Positions 8,799 to 17,208 are shown, numbered from the stretch's first letter. The stretch is 64,000 nt of DNA from an uncultured Spirochaetota bacterium (GCA_937872225.1 CALMRZ010000052.1:91527-155526), one strand, 5' to 3'. The notes: generated from the sequence alone by a model not told the origin. Numbers and translations are program-made.

Positions 8799-9386
8799 AT
8801 GACAAAAAAAGAATCAAAAGACAAGAGAATACAAGACATCCTTGACGCTGCGATCCATGAATTTGTCGACAAAGGCTATGAATCCACTTCCATGGAATCA
8901 ATAGCGTCACGGGCGGGCCTCACCAAGGGAGGCCTCTATTATCATTTCAACAGCAAGGATGACATACTGATCAGGGCCAATGACATGTTCATGGAGCCGG
9001 TCCTGGCCTTGATGGCCGATGCCATGGGGAGACCCGGCGCCGCTGACGGACTCGCCGCATACATCACCCGGTACATAACCTACTGGACCCAGCATCCCCG
9101 GGAAATGTCATTTATCTTCCTCACCATGACGAAAACCATTTCGAACCGGAACCTCCGGCACCTTTATGACGGATACACATCGCAGATTACCGACTTCATT
9201 GAGGCAATTTACCGCAAGGGCATTTCAGCGGGAGAATTCAAAGAATTCAACGTCCGGGCCGCCTCCATCTCCCTCATGGCGGCCCTTGACGGCATCATAG
9301 GATATCTTGTGATTGATAAGAATCTTCAGCCGGAAAAAACAATCGAGGATTTTATTGAAACCTTTATAAACAACTACAGGGAGTGA
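8799..9386 (+). CDS. TetR/AcrR family transcriptional regulator
   Basis: The 195-residue protein has the family's N-terminal helix-turn-helix at about residues 9-55 (ILDAAIHEFVDKGYESTSM, then IASRAGLTKGGLYYHF), followed by a helical ligand-binding domain with no strong match I can name. These proteins bind palindromic operators as dimers and release DNA when a small hydrophobic ligand binds. The gene is three bases from the ferredoxin-nitroreductase gene, so the two form an operon and that enzyme is the likely regulatory target. A palindromic operator overlaps the promoter about 245 bases upstream. Confidence 0.9.
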   Translation: MTKKESKDKRIQDILDAAIHEFVDKGYESTSMESIASRAGLTKGGLYYHFNSKDDILIRANDMFMEPVLALMADAMGRPGAADGLAAYITRYITYWTQHPREMSFIFLTMTKTISNRNLRHLYDGYTSQITDFIEAIYRKGISAGEFKEFNVRAASISLMAALDGIIGYLVIDKNLQPEKTIEDFIETFINNYRE

Positions 9387-9389
9387 CCC

Positions 9390-10316
9390 ATGAAAGGAAA
9401 ACCAGGCACAACCATTAAAACCGGATTCGGCAATGAAGCGGCCCGGCCCGTTATCAGCACCAGGATCTGCACCCAATGCGGATTATGCGTCAGGGTATGC
9501 AAGTCCTTCACTATTATTGAAGTTGACGGGACGCCAACCGTCGTTCCGGATAACGGCCTTGGCTGCATCGGCTGCGGCCAGTGCATGATGGTCTGTCCCA
9601 GAGGCGCCGTCACGGTGACGGGCCGCAAGATCGGTCCGGGGGACAGTTTCGTTCTTCCAAAAAAGGAAAAGCGCGCCACCCCCGAAGCACTGGAAGCCCT
9701 CCTCCTCTGCCGCCGCAGCGTCAGGGAATTCGCCGCCAGGGAAATCGAAAAGAAAACCATCGACCGTCTCCTCGCCATGTCCGCCAGCGCCCCCATGGGG
9801 ATTCCGCCCTCCGACGTGGGAGTGACCGTCGTCCACGGCTTTGATCGCGTGCGGGAATGCGCCGGCGACATCCTTAAGGTCTTCGAGAAATGGCAGCGCT
9901 TCTTCAACCCGGTCGTGATGGCCCTCCTGCGGCCCTTCATGAAAAAGGCCGATATCGAGGCGTTCAGGGATTTCATTCTTCCCGCCACGAAGATGATGAT
10001 CAAAGAAAGGAAACGAAAGACTGACCTTCTCTTCTACGGAGCCCCCTGCGTCCTCCTCTTCCACCAGTCTCCCTACGCGGACCCCGTCGACGGGCACATA
10101 GCCTGCACGTATGCCATGATCGCCGCGGAATCCCTCGGACTCGGCACCTGCATGATCGGCACCGTCGCCTTCGCCCTGGAGCGGGAGAAAAAGCTCAAGG
10201 AGAAATGGGGAATACCGGCGGAGAACAAGGTTGCCCTGGCCATGATACTGGGATACCCGGCGTTCAGGTATACCCGGGGCATAAAGCGTACATTTGCGTC
10301 CATCATTTACAAATAG
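9390..10316 (+). CDS. Nitroreductase fused to an N-terminal 2x[4Fe-4S] ferredoxin domain
   Basis: Residues about 24-75 carry two 4Fe-4S motifs, CTQCGLCVRVC and CIGCGQCMMVCP. A nitroreductase domain follows with the FMN-contacting RRSVREFAAREI near residue 109. A central insert (about 165-220) is rich in basic residues. The end reads ALAMILGYPAFRY, typical of the family. Such fusions probably pass electrons from ferredoxin to FMN for reduction of nitro, quinone or other electron-poor substrates; the substrate is unknown. The start is three bases after the TetR stop, showing translational coupling. The 308-residue length is normal for ferredoxin-nitroreductase fusions. Confidence 0.88.
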   Translation: MKGKPGTTIKTGFGNEAARPVISTRICTQCGLCVRVCKSFTIIEVDGTPTVVPDNGLGCIGCGQCMMVCPRGAVTVTGRKIGPGDSFVLPKKEKRATPEALEALLLCRRSVREFAAREIEKKTIDRLLAMSASAPMGIPPSDVGVTVVHGFDRVRECAGDILKVFEKWQRFFNPVVMALLRPFMKKADIEAFRDFILPATKMMIKERKRKTDLLFYGAPCVLLFHQSPYADPVDGHIACTYAMIAAESLGLGTCMIGTVAFALEREKKLKEKWGIPAENKVALAMILGYPAFRYTRGIKRTFASIIYK

Positions 10317-10681
10317 CTGAAATTCCATGCGCCAGCACTCTCATCAAATCGGCAAACAGGATACATCTCATGCAGATATATAATATCATCCATCCCGGTA
10401 AATTAAAAAACAGCCGATTCACACTCATGAACCGGAACAATGCTATTATATTATTCGGGGCAATGGGTTGATGATGATCGAAAACGAGCAGGAACCAGTA
10501 GGGCCGGAAGATGCGGTATATATTCCTTCAAATAAAAACATGGGATAAAAAATACAGGCAATGACGTATTGGAGTACTTAACTGCAAACACGCCCCCTTT
10601 TAGTGAGCCCTATGAACACAAGCTATGGCCGGTCAAGCAAACAGGGATATGATGCCATCCTGCCTTCCGCATACACAAGAC
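10317..10681. other. Intergenic region without a supported gene
   Basis: These 365 bases separate the convergent nitroreductase and YgiQ genes. A 25-codon frame at 10471-10545 starts MMIENEQEPVGPEDA and has protein-like composition, but it has no ribosome binding site, so I do not call it. No terminator hairpin with a T-run was found. Confidence 0.4.
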
Positions 10682-12376
10682 TCAATCTTTCCGGGGACGC
10701 CCCAGGGCCCGCTTCTGTTTCTCCTTTTCAGCGGTGTTCCGCTCCACAAAAATATCTCTTCCGGCAAAGGGATCGCGGCCTGTGTAATACATGACTGTTG
10801 ACCAGGTCGACGGCAGGGGCGTGAAAATCTGGACCTGCTCCGGGTCAAGGTGCAGCTCCCTCTGCACGAAGCTCCGCAGGGCCTTCATGTGGTTCAGGGT
10901 GCTCCCGGGATGGGCGGCTATCAGGTAATAAGTGAGGAACTGCTTTTTCCGGTGCTGCCTGTTCAGACGGACAAAGAGGTCGCGGAAGGACAGGAGTACC
11001 TCCGCTGAAGGCTTGCCCATGAGGTCAAGGACACGGTCCACGCAGTGCTCGGGCGCGATTTTCAGCTGTCCCGAGACATGATACTTCACGATTTCGGACA
11101 GATACTCCTCGCCCCCGACCGTATCCGCCATGACCAGGTCATGACGGATACCCGAGGCGACAAAGGCCCTGCGGACGCCGGGGACGTTGCGTATCTTCCG
11201 GAGCAGGCTGATCTGGCTCTTGTGCGATATGCTCATTACCCGGCACACATGGTCGCCCAGGCAACGCCTGTCCGCGCATATCCCTTTCCGGGCCATGTTC
11301 TTGCACAGCATCCCGTACATGTTCGCCGTGGGGCCGCCGATATCGGCTATGATGCCGCGAAATGCCGGATGTTTCGCGAAGCTCCTGGCTTCCCGTATGA
11401 TGGATTCCTCGCTCCGTGAGACGATTTCGCTCCCCTGGTGGACCGCTATGGAGCAAAAATTGCATCCGCCGAAGCACCCGCGGTGCGTGGTAATGGAAAA
11501 CCTGATCGTATCCAGCGCGCGGACACTCCCCGTCTTTTTATAATAAGGATGGACATCCCGCTCATAGGGAAGCTCGTATACATGGTCCAGTTCCTCTGAA
11601 GAAAGCGGAACGGCTGGAGGATTATGAACCAGGTAACGATCACCATGCTTCTGCACCATCCCCCTGGCGCTTAACGGGTCGCTGTTGCCGAAAAAGACCC
11701 TGCTCATCTTCATGAATTCGTTCTTGTCCTGCGATACGCTCTCGAACGAGGGAAGTTTTATATAATCGCTGATGGTATATCCGGCGATGTAGCAGAGGCC
11801 CCGCACACCGTGGAAGTCTTTTCCCGATGCAAGGCAGGCGGCAAGCTCTGTCACGGTCCGCTCCGCCATGCCATAGGCAAGTATATCGGCTTTGGCGTCG
11901 AAAAGGATCGAGCGGCGGATTTTATCGTCACGGAAGTCATAGTGGGCTACGCGGCGCAGGCTCGCCTCGATACCGCCGATAACTATCGGCACCGTATCCT
12001 TGAAATGCTGTCGTATATGGTTTGTGAACACGATAACGGCCCGGTCCGGGCGCCGGGTATTCTTCCCGCCCGGGGTAAGGTCGTCCTGGAGACGCCTCTT
12101 TCCCGTCGCCGTGTAATTGGACACCAGGGAATCCACCGAGCCTGAGCTGACGCCCCAGAAAAGGCGCGGCTCTCCGAGGCGGGTGATGTCCGCGGCGCTG
12201 CCGGTATCAGGCTGGGCAATGATGCCCACGCGGTAACCCGCATCCATGAGGACGCGGCCGATGACCGCCGTGCCCAGGTAGGGGCTGTCGATATAGGTGT
12301 CCCCGGTGACGAGGATGACATCGAACCGGTCCCACCCCAGGGCGCCGGCTTCCTCCATGGTTGTCGGGATAAACAA
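10682..12376 (-). CDS. YgiQ family radical SAM protein
   Basis: The 564-residue protein matches the UPF0313/YgiQ family. It has an N-terminal B12-binding-like domain (WDRFDVILVTGDTYIDSPY), the family motif IVIGGIEASLRR near residue 131, and a radical SAM domain with C301, C305 and C308 (RGCFGGCNFCS) that would ligate the 4Fe-4S cluster. The C-terminal part contains TYYLIAAHPGST and QVQIFTPLPSTWST, also typical. The biochemical role is not established. The start is a TTG at 12374-12376, seven bases after AGGAG; an ATG six codons in is the alternative. A repeat copy lies in the 43-base gap to the upstream enoyl-CoA hydratase gene. Confidence 0.88.
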   Translation of the reverse strand: MFIPTTMEEAGALGWDRFDVILVTGDTYIDSPYLGTAVIGRVLMDAGYRVGIIAQPDTGSAADITRLGEPRLFWGVSSGSVDSLVSNYTATGKRRLQDDLTPGGKNTRRPDRAVIVFTNHIRQHFKDTVPIVIGGIEASLRRVAHYDFRDDKIRRSILFDAKADILAYGMAERTVTELAACLASGKDFHGVRGLCYIAGYTISDYIKLPSFESVSQDKNEFMKMSRVFFGNSDPLSARGMVQKHGDRYLVHNPPAVPLSSEELDHVYELPYERDVHPYYKKTGSVRALDTIRFSITTHRGCFGGCNFCSIAVHQGSEIVSRSEESIIREARSFAKHPAFRGIIADIGGPTANMYGMLCKNMARKGICADRRCLGDHVCRVMSISHKSQISLLRKIRNVPGVRRAFVASGIRHDLVMADTVGGEEYLSEIVKYHVSGQLKIAPEHCVDRVLDLMGKPSAEVLLSFRDLFVRLNRQHRKKQFLTYYLIAAHPGSTLNHMKALRSFVQRELHLDPEQVQIFTPLPSTWSTVMYYTGRDPFAGRDIFVERNTAEKEKQKRALGRPRKD

Positions 12377-12393
12377 GATGGGTCTCCTGATGA

Positions 12394-12406
12394 GGGGTCA
12401 GAGCAA
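12394..12406 (+). repeat. GGGGTCAGAGCAA repeat copy
   Basis: An exact copy of the repeat core lies between the enoyl-CoA hydratase stop and the YgiQ ribosome binding site. It sits within a probable operon. Confidence 0.7.
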
Positions 12407-12419
12407 ATAAGAAATAGCC

Positions 12420-13232
12420 CTATTTCGGATCGGGAAATTCCGGATCTTTCTTTGACAGAAAGGCCGTTATGCCGTGAACGCATTCGCCGGAAGCGATGAG
12501 ATCTGACGCAACCAGCGTTTCCAGCTCCAACGCGTCACGGAAGGGGATATCCGGGGAGCGGCGTATCACTTCCAGCGCCGCCCTGACCGCCAGGGGACCG
12601 TTCTTGGTTATCAATCCTGCCAGCTCCAGGGATTCATCGAGGGATTTTCCCGGACTGCTGACGCGGTTCACCAGGCCCATGGACATGGCCTCGTCCGCGC
12701 CGATCCTGCGGGCAGTCAGGATCAGGTCAGCCGCCATCGATCTGCCCAGGAGACGGCTCAGTGCCACCCCTCCGCCCCAGTCCGGCATGAGGCCAAGACG
12801 CACCTCTGAAAAGCATATCACCGCGCCGGGATCCATGACCCGCATATCGCACCGGACGGCCAATTCGGCACCGCCGCCGAAAGCCATCCCGTTGATGGCG
12901 GCTATGATGGGGATCGGAAGGGCCACCAGCCTGTCCACGGTTTCGCGGATATAACGCAGAACTTCCTCTACGGCAGTGCGGCTCCGCTTCTTGATGGCTT
13001 CCAGGAGCATGGTCACCTGGGGGTTGGCCGGGTTCACGTCGAAACCGGCGGAAAAGGCTCCTTCAGCTCCGGTCACAACGATGGCCCGGGGCAGGTTAGC
13101 CTTGAGCTGAACGACCGCCTGCTCCAGCCCGGTCCACATATCCCTGTTGAAAACATTCTTTTTATCCGGCCTGTTAAAAGTTACAACGGCATTATGACCC
13201 CGGTACTCAACATGAACGCAACTATCCGACAT
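12420..13232 (-). CDS. Enoyl-CoA hydratase/isomerase (crotonase family)
   Basis: This 270-residue crotonase-fold protein has the oxyanion-hole segments GAFSAGFDV (about 58-66) and GMAFGGGAELAV (about 115-126). Both glutamates that act in enoyl-CoA hydratases are present and correctly spaced 20 residues apart: E123 (GGGAEL) and E143 (FSEVRLGL). That supports hydratase activity rather than a glutamate-free thioesterase or dechlorinase branch. The acyl chain preference cannot be read. GGGAGG precedes the ATG. It is the middle gene of a minus-strand run: nitroreductase, this gene (17 bases apart), then YgiQ. Confidence 0.88.
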   Translation of the reverse strand: MSDSCVHVEYRGHNAVVTFNRPDKKNVFNRDMWTGLEQAVVQLKANLPRAIVVTGAEGAFSAGFDVNPANPQVTMLLEAIKKRSRTAVEEVLRYIRETVDRLVALPIPIIAAINGMAFGGGAELAVRCDMRVMDPGAVICFSEVRLGLMPDWGGGVALSRLLGRSMAADLILTARRIGADEAMSMGLVNRVSSPGKSLDESLELAGLITKNGPLAVRAALEVIRRSPDIPFRDALELETLVASDLIASGECVHGITAFLSKKDPEFPDPK

Positions 13233-13249
13233 GACGGGCCTCCCGGATA

Positions 13250-13810
13250 TTACTGTTTATACTTCGTCCCGAACTTGTTAAGATGCGTGAAATCCGCCGT
13301 GCTCTTTCTCGGCGGCCCCTGTTTGTCCGGCACCGCCGGTTTGCCGACGGGAATAACGGTCACAGCCTCATATCCTTCCGGCACTGACAGCACCTGCTTC
13401 AGGGCCCGGTGGTCAAGAAGGCTCACGATCACCGTGCCAAGGCCGATATCATGGGCGCGCAGGCACAGGTTCTGGACCGCCAGGGCCAGGTCGAAAAGAA
13501 ACCACTCAGAGAAAATGGTCAGATTCTTTCCATCATGGGCGCCGGAGACACCCGTTTTGGCGCATCCCACAATGAGCACCGATGCGGATTGGGTGCATTT
13601 GGTCGCCGGATTGTTCGGGGCGTAGGTGGTTGCGATCTTTTCCATCACCTGCCGGTCTTTCACCACGATGAATTCCCAGACCTGAGTGTTGGCCCATGAC
13701 GGAGCCCACCGGGCAGCTTCAAGCAATTCCTCAATCTCGGCGTCAGTTACCTGGTAGTCAGTGAATTTTCGTATGCTTCTGCGCTTCAGAACAGCTTCTT
13801 TTAATTCCAT
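13250..13810 (-). CDS. Nitroreductase family FMN oxidoreductase
   Basis: The 186-residue single-domain nitroreductase has the N-terminal FMN-binding RRSIRKFTDYQV, WAPSWANTQVWEF and the C-terminal YEAVTVIPVGKPA. These proteins form dimers with FMN and reduce nitroaromatics, quinones or flavins with NAD(P)H. The natural substrate is unknown. GGAGG lies seven bases before the ATG. It is the first gene of the minus-strand run leading to the enoyl-CoA hydratase and YgiQ. It differs from the ferredoxin-fused nitroreductase 3 kb away, so the two are not a recent duplication. Confidence 0.88.
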   Translation of the reverse strand: MELKEAVLKRRSIRKFTDYQVTDAEIEELLEAARWAPSWANTQVWEFIVVKDRQVMEKIATTYAPNNPATKCTQSASVLIVGCAKTGVSGAHDGKNLTIFSEWFLFDLALAVQNLCLRAHDIGLGTVIVSLLDHRALKQVLSVPEGYEAVTVIPVGKPAVPDKQGPPRKSTADFTHLNKFGTKYKQ

Positions 13811-13928
13811 TGAAGTCCTCCATGATCGATTTTTCTATTATTAGCTTCATTATAATTATTGCAATCCCTTTTCCAGGCCGGTTTTCCAAAAATAGTGAGC
13901 AAAAAGCAGATAACATACAATATTTTCA

Positions 13929-14000
13929 GGGGTCAGAGTAAAGAAATCTTGATTCCGATAACAATCGGGGTATCCCCCTAAAGACGGGGGTCAGAGTAAC
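13929..14000 (+). repeat. Composite REP-like unit with two GGGGTCAGAGTAA copies
   Basis: One repeat core is at 13929-13941. A complete composite follows: the palindromic stem CCGATAACAATCGG (13955-13968), then a second potential stem pairing CCCCC (about 13974-13978) with GGGGG (13986-13990), running straight into the core GGGGTCAGAGTAA (13987-13999). The unit at 14458-14502 has the same order of parts. Confidence 0.75.
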
Positions 14001-14017
14001 TTCGTCAAACTACCGAT

Positions 14018-14256
14018 AACTGGCAGGTTATGCCTGCCCGAGCAAGCTGACGCTGGAGAGTGAAACCCAGGCATCCGGCCTCGTAACAGGACTTGATGCT
14101 TCCGTCCCGACCTAATCTCTCAAAAATAGGCATGATCTTTTCCATGCTATTGGGAATCCGTTTCTCAAACAGAGGCTCTTCCTCCCAATTCCTAAAAACA
14201 GATAATTCGACAGTTTCCTTGTGGACATCCATCCCTACATGATATGCAGTTTCCAT
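14018..14256 (-). pseudogene. IS110 family transposase, N-terminal fragment
   Basis: The frame from ATG 14256 reads METAYHVGMDVHKETVELS and continues through CYEAGCLGFTLQRQLARAGI. This is the start of the DEDD RuvC-like catalytic domain of IS110 transposases, with the first Asp in GMDVHK. Only about 76 residues remain of a protein that is usually about 340-400 residues. The similarity stops at GITCQ, exactly where the sequence joins the repeat string ACTACCGATAAC (14006-14017), and a stop codon follows at once. About 100 bases of leader upstream of the start also survive, bounded by the inverted pair GTGACCCTCT (14259-14268) and AGAGGGTCAC (14340-14349). Confidence 0.82.
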
Positions 14257-14350
14257 TTGTGACCCTCTGGCAAAGATTTTTGCGTTACTTGTATGCGGTA
14301 ACTCCTGCCATTGGCAGGTAAATCCACGAAATTGCAAGCAGAGGGTCACC
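14257..14350 (-). mobile_element. Probable IS110 left-end non-coding region
   Basis: This stretch precedes the transposase fragment on the minus strand. It is bounded by a ten-base inverted repeat (14259-14268 with 14340-14349) and carries GCCATTGGCAGG, related to the TGGCAGG beside the truncation. In IS110 elements the non-coding end before the transposase gene specifies the recently described bridge RNA. Whether a remnant of one is present here is inference only. Confidence 0.4.
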
Positions 14351-14383
14351 TCATATTGTCTATCGCATCCCTACCTGCCGACA

Positions 14384-14502
14384 GGGGTCAGATTCCCGAT
14401 TATCCCGGCATCCTGCTGTAATCGGAACTTTGGAAACTGTGCTCCAGCACCTGACTACCGATAACAATCGGGACATACCCCAATAGATCGGGGTCAGAGC
14501 AA
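14384..14502 (+). repeat. Second composite REP-like unit
   Basis: A partial core GGGGTCAGAT is at 14384-14393. The complete unit has CCGATAACAATCGG at 14458-14471, CCCC at 14479-14482 opposite GGGG at 14490-14493, and core GGGGTCAGAGCAA at 14490-14502. The order of parts equals that at 13955-13999. The 12-mer ACTACCGATAAC occurs both here (from about 14455) and at the IS110 truncation point. Confidence 0.72.
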
Positions 14503-14564
14503 CATCCAACAGCGCAAAAACCAAAAAATCCTTGCTATTCATCCCATATCAATATGGTTAAGCC

Positions 14565-15776
14565 ATGAAGCGGTATAATTCAATTTTCTATTACCTTGCC
14601 CTGGCGAACTTTCTCTTTTTCCTGGGCAATTCCCTTTATATTCTCCTTCCGGTTTACCTCAAGAACCTGGGCGCATCTGAATCGTATATAGGGATAATGA
14701 ACAACGTTGACAAGATCTTTACCATTATATCCGCGGTCACCCTTGGCTCCATCATGCAGGGACGGGACAGGATACGGCTCCTCCGAGTCGGCTACATCAT
14801 ACTCGCCTGCGCCTATGCGTCATATCTCCTGGTAACGTCCCTGACCTGGTCGCTCCTCCTGATACGCGTCATGCACGGCATCGGCTTTTCCGTGGCCATG
14901 ATCCTGGGCACATCGATCATCTTCGAAATCGTCCCCATTAAAGACGCCGCGGAAGCCATCGGCATATACGGCATCACCGGGGCCCTGAGCAACGCCATCA
15001 GTCCATTTTTCGGCGAGATGATCCTCTCATACGGATATCCGCACCAGGTGATATTCGCCCTTTCGGTAGTGCTGGTCCTGTCGAGCCTGGTCATCACCTT
15101 CATCATGCCGTGCCTGGACTGCGGCACTGCCGCAAAACCGCTGCCAACCAGCAGGGGGTCGCTGCACCTCCTTGCAAAACCGAAATTTCTTCTCATGGCC
15201 CTTGTCTCGATAATCTTCGGGGGCGGATTCGGCGTCATTGTCACGTATCTCCCGAACTTCATCCGCACCACCACGAGCTTTAAATTCTCGTATTTTTTCA
15301 TCATATACATTTCGATTCTCATCATCATCCGTTTCACATTTATCAAGCAGGTGGGCAGGATAAAACGAAGCGCCCTTCTCACGGCGGTCCTGGCCGTGGG
15401 AGCGCTGATGAACGTGTTCATGAATTTCCTTGATTCGATCATCGTCCTGATCATAGTGAGCGTCATGTACGGCATCACCCACGGAATACTCTACCCGGTC
15501 CTGAACACCATCCAGGTCAGCATCGTCGAGCCCCATGACCGGGGCAAGGCCAATGCCCTCTTCACAGCCTCTTTCAACGGCGGCATGATGATCTTCGCCC
15601 TGACCCTGGGATTTCTCATCGATTATCTCGACTCCTATCTGGCCGCCTTCGACGTATGCGCCATCATGTTCCTGGGGGCCATCATCCTCTTCAAAGCGGC
15701 CCTTCGCTACGGCAGCCTGGAAGCCGCGGAAGAGGCGGCCCCGGACATCGCCATGGGGTCAGAGCAGAACCTGTAG
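14565..15776 (+). CDS. Major facilitator superfamily transporter
   Basis: The 403-residue protein has about 12 hydrophobic segments in two halves separated by a polar loop (about residues 186-200). The motif-A-like loop after helix 2 is modified. Family signs are FFLGNSLYILLPVYLKNLGAS in the first helix and PVLNTIQVSIVEPHDRGKANALF in the second half. The substrate cannot be predicted; drug or metabolite efflux is a common role for this subgroup. The last codons (MGSEQNL) are made of a copy of the GGGGTCAGAGCA repeat at 15755-15766, so the natural C-terminus was probably replaced or extended. The gene follows directly after the repeat/IS110 island. Confidence 0.85.
   Translation: MKRYNSIFYYLALANFLFFLGNSLYILLPVYLKNLGASESYIGIMNNVDKIFTIISAVTLGSIMQGRDRIRLLRVGYIILACAYASYLLVTSLTWSLLLIRVMHGIGFSVAMILGTSIIFEIVPIKDAAEAIGIYGITGALSNAISPFFGEMILSYGYPHQVIFALSVVLVLSSLVITFIMPCLDCGTAAKPLPTSRGSLHLLAKPKFLLMALVSIIFGGGFGVIVTYLPNFIRTTTSFKFSYFFIIYISILIIIRFTFIKQVGRIKRSALLTAVLAVGALMNVFMNFLDSIIVLIIVSVMYGITHGILYPVLNTIQVSIVEPHDRGKANALFTASFNGGMMIFALTLGFLIDYLDSYLAAFDVCAIMFLGAIILFKAALRYGSLEAAEEAAPDIAMGSEQNL
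15755..15767 (+). repeat. GGGGTCAGAGCA repeat forming the 3' end of the MFS gene
   Basis: The core GGGGTCAGAGCAG lies in frame within the last codons of the transporter, nine bases before its TAG. Confidence 0.7.
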
Positions 15777-15875
15777 GCGCTTCTTCCCTCGGCACGGCGC
15801 TTCATGAAAAAAAATTGACACCGGCATCTTCAGACTGGAATAGTGACATACCGCAACCAAAGGGAGGCACCTTAC

Positions 15876-16619
15876 ATGACCACAATCCGCTGGTACCTGA
15901 TACTCGGCATCGCACTCCTGGTGATGTCCGTTACCGTTTATTTGACCCAGTACCTGGCATTCCACAACCTGCGCGACACCCTGTTCTACATGCTCCAGGA
16001 CCTTGCCTTCGTTCCGGTGCAGGTGCTCCTGGTAATGCTCCTCCTGGACAAACTTCTCCAGAAAAAGGAAAAAGAGGCGCTTCTCAATAAGATGAACATG
16101 ATGATCGGCGTTTTTTTTAACGAGGTCGGCACCGGCCTTATCTCCTTTTTCGTGGAGACGGAAAAAAACATACATGATCTCAGGAAAGAGATGATTATCA
16201 GCAACGCCTGGAACGCGAAAACCTTCGAGGCGGGCAAAAAACATCTTTCATCGTACAGTCCCGCTATAGTCCTCGATCCCGGCGTGCTCAGGCGCATGAA
16301 GGAATACCTGCTGCTGCACCGCGATGACATGCTCAGGATGCTGGAAAACCCGAACCTCCTCGAGCACGACAAATTCACCGACCTCCTCTGGGCCGTATTC
16401 CACCTTACCGACGAACTCCAGCACCGCACCTCCTTCGACAGCCTGCCCGAATCGGACCTGAACCATCTCAGGGGCGACGCCGTCAGGGCCTTCAAGCTCA
16501 TTGTTGCAGAGTGGCTCGAGTACATGAAGCACCTCAAGGCGAACTATCCCTACCTGTTCTCAATTGCCGCCCGGACAAACCCTTTCAACGCGGATGCACG
16601 GATCGAGGTGGCGGAATAA
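15876..16619 (+). CDS. Hypothetical membrane protein with long cytoplasmic helical domain
   Basis: AGGGAGG at 15861-15867 places the start at ATG 15876, giving 247 residues; a GTG at 15843 has no such support. Two membrane helices (about 5-27 and 38-60) are followed by a Lys/Glu-rich stretch (KLLQKKEKEALLNKMN). A mostly helical soluble domain of about 170 residues then holds an aromatic, charged core (LLHRDDMLRMLENPNLLEHD, DELQHRTSFDSLPESDL). I do not recognise the family. The layout resembles small membrane-tethered signalling or stress proteins, but no catalytic motif is visible. Confidence 0.7.
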   Translation: MTTIRWYLILGIALLVMSVTVYLTQYLAFHNLRDTLFYMLQDLAFVPVQVLLVMLLLDKLLQKKEKEALLNKMNMMIGVFFNEVGTGLISFFVETEKNIHDLRKEMIISNAWNAKTFEAGKKHLSSYSPAIVLDPGVLRRMKEYLLLHRDDMLRMLENPNLLEHDKFTDLLWAVFHLTDELQHRTSFDSLPESDLNHLRGDAVRAFKLIVAEWLEYMKHLKANYPYLFSIAARTNPFNADARIEVAE

Positions 16620-16631
16620 AAAAATGCTAAT

Positions 16632-16679
16632 CTTATGTCGCATAAGCGCCGATACCTATCCTATACTATTAATAGGATA
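16632..16679 (+). promoter_or_regulatory. Two consecutive hairpins before the TPR gene, the second covering its ribosome binding site
   Basis: The first is CTTATG-TCG-CATAAG (16632-16646), a perfect six-base-pair stem. The second pairs TATCCTAT (16657-16664) with ATAGGATA (16672-16679) across a seven-base loop. Its right arm contains the AGGA that would serve the ATG at 16686. The pair could be an operator or an RNA structure that controls translation. Confidence 0.45.
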
Positions 16680-16685
16680 CGCCAC

Positions 16686-17174
16686 ATGGGAGCCATTAGA
16701 ACAATCCTCGTCATCCTCTGCCTGATCGGCCTGCCGGCCGGCCTTTGCGCGGCCGATGAAAACAGGGAAGACCAGAGCCTTGACGCCCTCGCCGATGATC
16801 TCAAGTTCCAGAACGGTCTCGGGTTTCTCAAGATCAAGAAATACGAAAAGGCCCTTGAGACCTTCAACGAGTACCTGGAGATATACCAGAACGGGACCCA
16901 CCGCCACGAGGCATACCGCCACATAGCCGAAATATACTTCAACCGCATGGAGTACCTCAAGGCCGTCGACAAATACCGGGCCCTGTATGAAGAATACAGC
17001 AACACCGAAAGCGGCGTCGAGGCGTATTACAACATCGGTTTATGCTACGTCAAGATGGGCTATGAGAAAAAAGCGGCGGAAATATTCAACGATATAGTGG
17101 AAAATCACGCCGATTCGGCCTATCGCCAGCAGGCTGAACTGCAGCTGAGCATGATCGACATCCTGCAGGAATAA
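16686..17174 (+). CDS. Exported tetratricopeptide repeat protein
   Basis: The start at 16686 gives a clean signal peptide (IRTILVILCLIGLPAGLCA, then AADEN); the upstream frame to 16635 would hide it. After cleavage about 140 residues remain. They form roughly three to four TPR units, seen in GLGFLKIKKYEKALETFNEY, HRHEAYRHIAEIYFNRMEY and GVEAYYNIGLCYVKMGYEKK. The pattern resembles periplasmic adaptor proteins of the YbgF/BamD type. No enzyme motif is seen. An inverted repeat overlaps its ribosome binding site. Confidence 0.8.
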   Translation: MGAIRTILVILCLIGLPAGLCAADENREDQSLDALADDLKFQNGLGFLKIKKYEKALETFNEYLEIYQNGTHRHEAYRHIAEIYFNRMEYLKAVDKYRALYEEYSNTESGVEAYYNIGLCYVKMGYEKKAAEIFNDIVENHADSAYRQQAELQLSMIDILQE

Positions 17175-17208
17175 AGCGTCCCGCGAAAATTTTTTTAAAA
17201 AAATTCTA

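Noticed and set aside
10471..10548. A 25-codon plus-strand frame (MMIENEQEPVGPEDA...)
   Set aside because: Composition is protein-like, but no ribosome binding site, promoter or similarity could be seen; kept only as a note for the intergenic region.
11976..11989. CCGATAACTATCGG inside the YgiQ gene as a further repeat copy
   Set aside because: The bases encode the conserved Ile-Val-Ile-Gly-Gly of the YgiQ family, so the match is explained by coding constraint.
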